A stretch of DNA of 64,000 bases, from positions 682,001 through 746,000 of the forward strand of contig CAVVAH010000008.1 of assembly GCA_963746175.1 (NCBI GenBank), in the 5' to 3' direction. Below are positions 61,284 to 64,000 of the stretch, in pieces. A program made the position numbers and the translations under genes. Each line of letters opens with the position of its first letter. Position 1 is the first letter of the stretch. Source of the DNA: CAVVAH01 sp963746175 (GTDB taxonomy: Bacteria > Actinomycetota > Actinomycetes > JACCUZ01). The notes under the pieces are model-generated. The model ran no database searches. It was given only the letters and a program-made list of their open reading frames with translations, and was not told where the DNA came from.

Positions 61284-63176
61284 ATGAGCCAGATCGAGCG
61301 CCACAGCTACGACGTCGTCGTGATCGGCGCCGGCGGCGCCGGCCTCCGGGCGGCCATCGAGGCGCGGTTGCAGGGCAAGCGCACCGCGATCGTCTGCAAG
61401 TCGCTGTTCGGCAAGGCCCACACGGTGATGGCCGAGGGCGGCGCCGCCGCGGCGATGGGCAACGTCAACAGCAAGGACAGCTGGCAGGTCCACTTCCGCG
61501 ACACGATGCGCGGCGGCAAGTTCCTCAACCACTGGCGGATGGCCGAGCTGCACGCCAAGGAGGCGCCGGACCGCGTCTGGGAGCTCGAGACCTACGGCGC
61601 GCTGTTCGACCGCACCGAGGACGGCAAGATCAGCCAGCGCAACTTCGGCGGGCACGAGTACCCCCGTCTCGCCCACGTCGGCGACCGCACCGGCCTGGAG
61701 ATGATCCGCACCCTCCAGCAGAAGATCGTGTCGTTGCAGCAGGACGACCAGCGGCGCGAGGGCGACGCCGAGGGCATGATCAAGGTCTTCGCCGAGGTGA
61801 CCATCACCGCGCTGCTCAAGGACGGCGACCGCATCTCCGGCGCGGCCGGCTACACCCGCGAGGACGGCACGTTCGTCGTCTTCGAGGCACCCGCGGTGGT
61901 GCTCGCCACCGGCGGCATCGGGAAGTCCTTCAAGGTGACGTCCAACTCCTGGGAGTACACCGGCGACGGGCACGCGCTGGCCATGAAGGCCGGCGCGACG
62001 CTGGTCAACATGGAGTTCGTCCAGTTCCACCCGACCGGCATGGTCTGGCCGCCGTCGGTGAAGGGGATCCTCGTCACCGAGTCGGTGCGTGGCGACGGCG
62101 GCGTCCTCAAGAACTCCGAGGGCAAGCGCTTCATGTTCGACTACGTCCCCGCGGTCTTCCGCAAGCAGTACGCGGAGACCGAGGAGGAGGCCGACCGCTG
62201 GTACTCCGACGCCGACAACAACCGGCGGCCCCCGGAGCTGCTCCCCCGCGACGAGGTCGCCCGCGCGATCAACTCCGAGGTGAAGGCCGGCCGCGGGTCA
62301 CCCGCAGGTGGCGTCTTCCTCGACATCGCGTCCCGGCTGCCGGCCACCGAGATCCGCAAGCGGCTGCCGTCGATGTACCACCAGTTCAAGGAGCTGGCGG
62401 ACGTCGACATCACGGCGGAGCCGATGGAGGTCGGCCCGACCTGCCACTACGTGATGGGTGGCGTCGAGGTCGACCCGGACACCGCGGCCGCCAAGGTCCC
62501 CGGGCTGTTCGCTGCCGGCGAGGTGGCCGGGGGCATGCACGGCTCCAACCGGCTGGGCGGCAACTCGCTGTCCGACCTGCTCGTGTTCGGGCGGCGCGCC
62601 GGGCTGGGGGCCGCCGAGTACGTCGACGGGCTCGGCCGGGCCCGCCCGGTCATCACCGACCACGACGTCGACATCGCGCAGAAAGAGGCCGAGGCGCCGT
62701 TCTCCGGCTCCGGTGGCGAGAACCCCTACGCGATCCACGCCGACCTGCAGCAGATGATGAACGACCTGGTCGGCATCATCAGGACCGAGTCGGAGGTCAC
62801 CCAGGCGCTCGAGGAGCTGGAGAAGCTCAAGGCCCGGACCCGGAAGATGACGGTCCAGGGCGACAAGGTCTTCAACCCGGGCTGGCACCTCGCGCTCGAC
62901 CTGCCGAACATGCTCATCGTCTCGGAGTGCGTGGCCCGCGCGGCCCTGATCCGCGAGGAGTCCCGTGGCGGCCACACCCGCGAGGACCACCCGACGATGT
63001 CCGCCGAGTGGCGCAAGGTGAACCTCATCTGCCGGCCGTCCGGGGACAGCGTCGAGGTGACCCACCAGCCGCTGCCCGTGATGCCGCCCGAGCTGCTGTC
63101 GCTGTTCGACCGTGACGAGCTGACCAAGTACATGACCGAGGACGAGCTCGCGATCCTGCCGGAGGAGAAGGCCTGA
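61284..63176 (+). CDS. sdhA: Succinate dehydrogenase/fumarate reductase flavoprotein subunit
   Basis: A 630-residue FAD subunit oxidising succinate. The dinucleotide fold is VVVIGAGGAGLRAAIEARLQ (about 11-30). The His for covalent FAD attachment is in KAHTVMAEGGAAAA. Active-site motifs are QFHPTG, SVRGDGGVL (Arg) and HYVMGGVEVD, with HGSNRLGGNSLSDLLVFGRR closing the FAD site. The length and the overall fit are those of the actinobacterial Sdh1 type (Rv0248c). The ATG at 61284 follows GAAGGACCG. Its stop overlaps the sdhB ATG by one base. Confidence 0.96.
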   Translation: MSQIERHSYDVVVIGAGGAGLRAAIEARLQGKRTAIVCKSLFGKAHTVMAEGGAAAAMGNVNSKDSWQVHFRDTMRGGKFLNHWRMAELHAKEAPDRVWELETYGALFDRTEDGKISQRNFGGHEYPRLAHVGDRTGLEMIRTLQQKIVSLQQDDQRREGDAEGMIKVFAEVTITALLKDGDRISGAAGYTREDGTFVVFEAPAVVLATGGIGKSFKVTSNSWEYTGDGHALAMKAGATLVNMEFVQFHPTGMVWPPSVKGILVTESVRGDGGVLKNSEGKRFMFDYVPAVFRKQYAETEEEADRWYSDADNNRRPPELLPRDEVARAINSEVKAGRGSPAGGVFLDIASRLPATEIRKRLPSMYHQFKELADVDITAEPMEVGPTCHYVMGGVEVDPDTAAAKVPGLFAAGEVAGGMHGSNRLGGNSLSDLLVFGRRAGLGAAEYVDGLGRARPVITDHDVDIAQKEAEAPFSGSGGENPYAIHADLQQMMNDLVGIIRTESEVTQALEELEKLKARTRKMTVQGDKVFNPGWHLALDLPNMLIVSECVARAALIREESRGGHTREDHPTMSAEWRKVNLICRPSGDSVEVTHQPLPVMPPELLSLFDRDELTKYMTEDELAILPEEKA

Positions 63177-64000
63177 TGGCGTACAACGGGCGGTTCCGCG
63201 TGTGGCGGGGCGACGACACCGACGGCGAGCTCGAGGACTTCACCGTCGAGGTCAAGGAGGGCGAGGTCGTCCTCGACATCATCCACCGCCTGCAGGCGAC
63301 CCAGACCCCGGACCTCGCCGTCCGGTGGAACTGCAAGGCCGGCAAGTGTGGCTCGTGCAGCGCCGAGGTCAACGGCCGTCCGCGGCTCATGTGCATGACG
63401 CGGATGAGCACGTTCACTGAGGACGAGGTCATCACGGTCACACCGCTGCGGGCGTTCCCGGTGGTCAAGGACCTCGTCACCGACGTGTCGTTCAACTACC
63501 AGAAGGCCCGCGAGGTGCCGGCGTTCGCGCCGCCGGCCGACCTCGCACCCGGCGAGTACCGCATGCAGCAGGTCGACGTCGAGCGGAGCCAGGAGTTCCG
63601 CAAGTGCATCGAGTGCTTCCTCTGCCAGGACACCTGCCACGTCATCCGCGACCACGAGGACAACAAGGAGTCCTTCGCCGGCCCCCGGTTCTTCATCCGG
63701 CTCGCGGAGCTGGACATGCACCCGCTGGACAGCAAGGACCGCAAGCGGGAGGCCCAGGACCAGCACGGCCTGGGCATGTGCAACATCACGAAGTGCTGCA
63801 CCGAGGTCTGCCCGGAGCACATCAAGATCACCGACAACGCGATCATCCCGATGAAGGAACGCGTGGTCGACACGAAGTACGACCCGCTGATCTGGCTCGG
63901 CGCGAAGATCCCGCGTCGCACGGCGGTCGCCGCCAGCCGCAGCCTCTCGACGGGCGACACCGACGGCGCGGAGTCCCAGGCACGCGAGCGGCTGCGCGAC
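63176..64000 (+). CDS. sdhB: Succinate dehydrogenase iron-sulfur subunit, 3' end outside window
   Basis: At least 275 residues, open to the window edge. It carries the three clusters of complex II: 2Fe-2S in CKAGKCGSC plus the later Cys in LMCMT, 4Fe-4S in CIECFLCQDTC, and the C-terminal 3Fe-4S/4Fe-4S ligands in CNITKCCTEVCPEH. The C-terminal extension (DPLIWLGAKIPRRTAVAASR, then SLSTGDTDGAESQ) is near its natural end. The ATG at 63176 overlaps the sdhA stop by one base, so translation is coupled. Gene order is anchor, flavoprotein, iron-sulfur subunit. Confidence 0.95.
   Translation, partial: MAYNGRFRVWRGDDTDGELEDFTVEVKEGEVVLDIIHRLQATQTPDLAVRWNCKAGKCGSCSAEVNGRPRLMCMTRMSTFTEDEVITVTPLRAFPVVKDLVTDVSFNYQKAREVPAFAPPADLAPGEYRMQQVDVERSQEFRKCIECFLCQDTCHVIRDHEDNKESFAGPRFFIRLAELDMHPLDSKDRKREAQDQHGLGMCNITKCCTEVCPEHIKITDNAIIPMKERVVDTKYDPLIWLGAKIPRRTAVAASRSLSTGDTDGAESQARERLRD

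Overview
The window is chromosomal DNA of a high-GC Gram-positive bacterium (Actinomycetota), most likely Nocardioidaceae or a close relative. The evidence is very high GC, frequent GTG starts with 4-base GTGA/ATGA overlaps, a mycothiol gene (mshB), a SigE/zinc anti-sigma/HtrA/TatB stress locus, a two-gene LOG family, a DUF3117 protein and an Sdh1-type succinate dehydrogenase. Family-level placement is inference. I found no rRNA, tRNA, CRISPR array, prophage or transposase.

Layout. 0-3.3 kb: SDR oxidoreductase, CitE-like lyase, EamA transporter, small hypothetical. 3.4-7.5 kb: soluble MgtE-N/CBS protein, DUF1003 protein, an orphan GspE-type ATPase and a MarR gene, the last three with frames broken repeatedly. 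7.6-14.4 kb: mrp, then on the minus strand sigE-rseA-rseB-htrA-tatB (envelope stress and protein export), a divergent O-methyltransferase and DUF3117. 14.6-16.7 kb: paaX, a PaaG-like crotonase and an NTF2-like protein. 16.7-21.7 kb: tag, SRPBCC, DivIVA-domain protein, FolP2-like protein, two LOG proteins, and a MarR/VOC divergent pair. 21.9-23.6 kb: a second ECF sigma with an overlapping membrane protein. 23.6-33.6 kb: dapE, dapD, two related LAS-type metallopeptidase candidates around a DUF4091 protein, a secreted metalloprotease, dapC, fdxA and a GNAT protein; three genes here are lysine/diaminopimelate pathway steps. 33.7-37.6 kb: DUF2254, VanW and flavin reductase. 37.7-43.6 kb: a chemosensory-like cluster (CheW, receptor, CheA-REC hybrid, REC-GAF) and a small membrane protein. 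43.6-49.1 kb: FtsH-like protease, mshB, S9 peptidase. 49.5-55.9 kb: a complete oligopeptide/dipeptide ABC importer. 56.2-64 kb: typA, an RsbU-like phosphatase, and the Sdh1 operon, whose iron-sulfur subunit runs off the end.

The order of typA, substrate-binding lipoprotein, mshB, fdxA, dapC, dapD/dapE, LOG, folP, tag, DUF3117, O-methyltransferase, sigE, rseA, htrA, tatB, mrp, MgtE-N protein follows, from memory, Mycobacterium tuberculosis Rv1165 to Rv1232. The window is therefore largely an old conserved actinobacterial backbone with local insertions.

Two features stand out. First, intergenic spacers carry a dispersed, structured repeat family: two roughly 300-350 bp segments with about 30-bp inverted termini (49141-49491, 58236-58530), each preceded by tandem copies of the terminus, plus fragments near 29.7 kb and a hairpin shared with 21.75 kb. 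Several other spacers hold perfect palindromes, mostly between convergent genes. Second, at least 18 single-base frame breaks occur in otherwise well-conserved genes, ten of them between 4.7 and 7.2 kb. This looks more like sequence error than gene decay. Genes with one break are typed here as CDS and those with two or more as pseudogene, but all may be intact in the organism.
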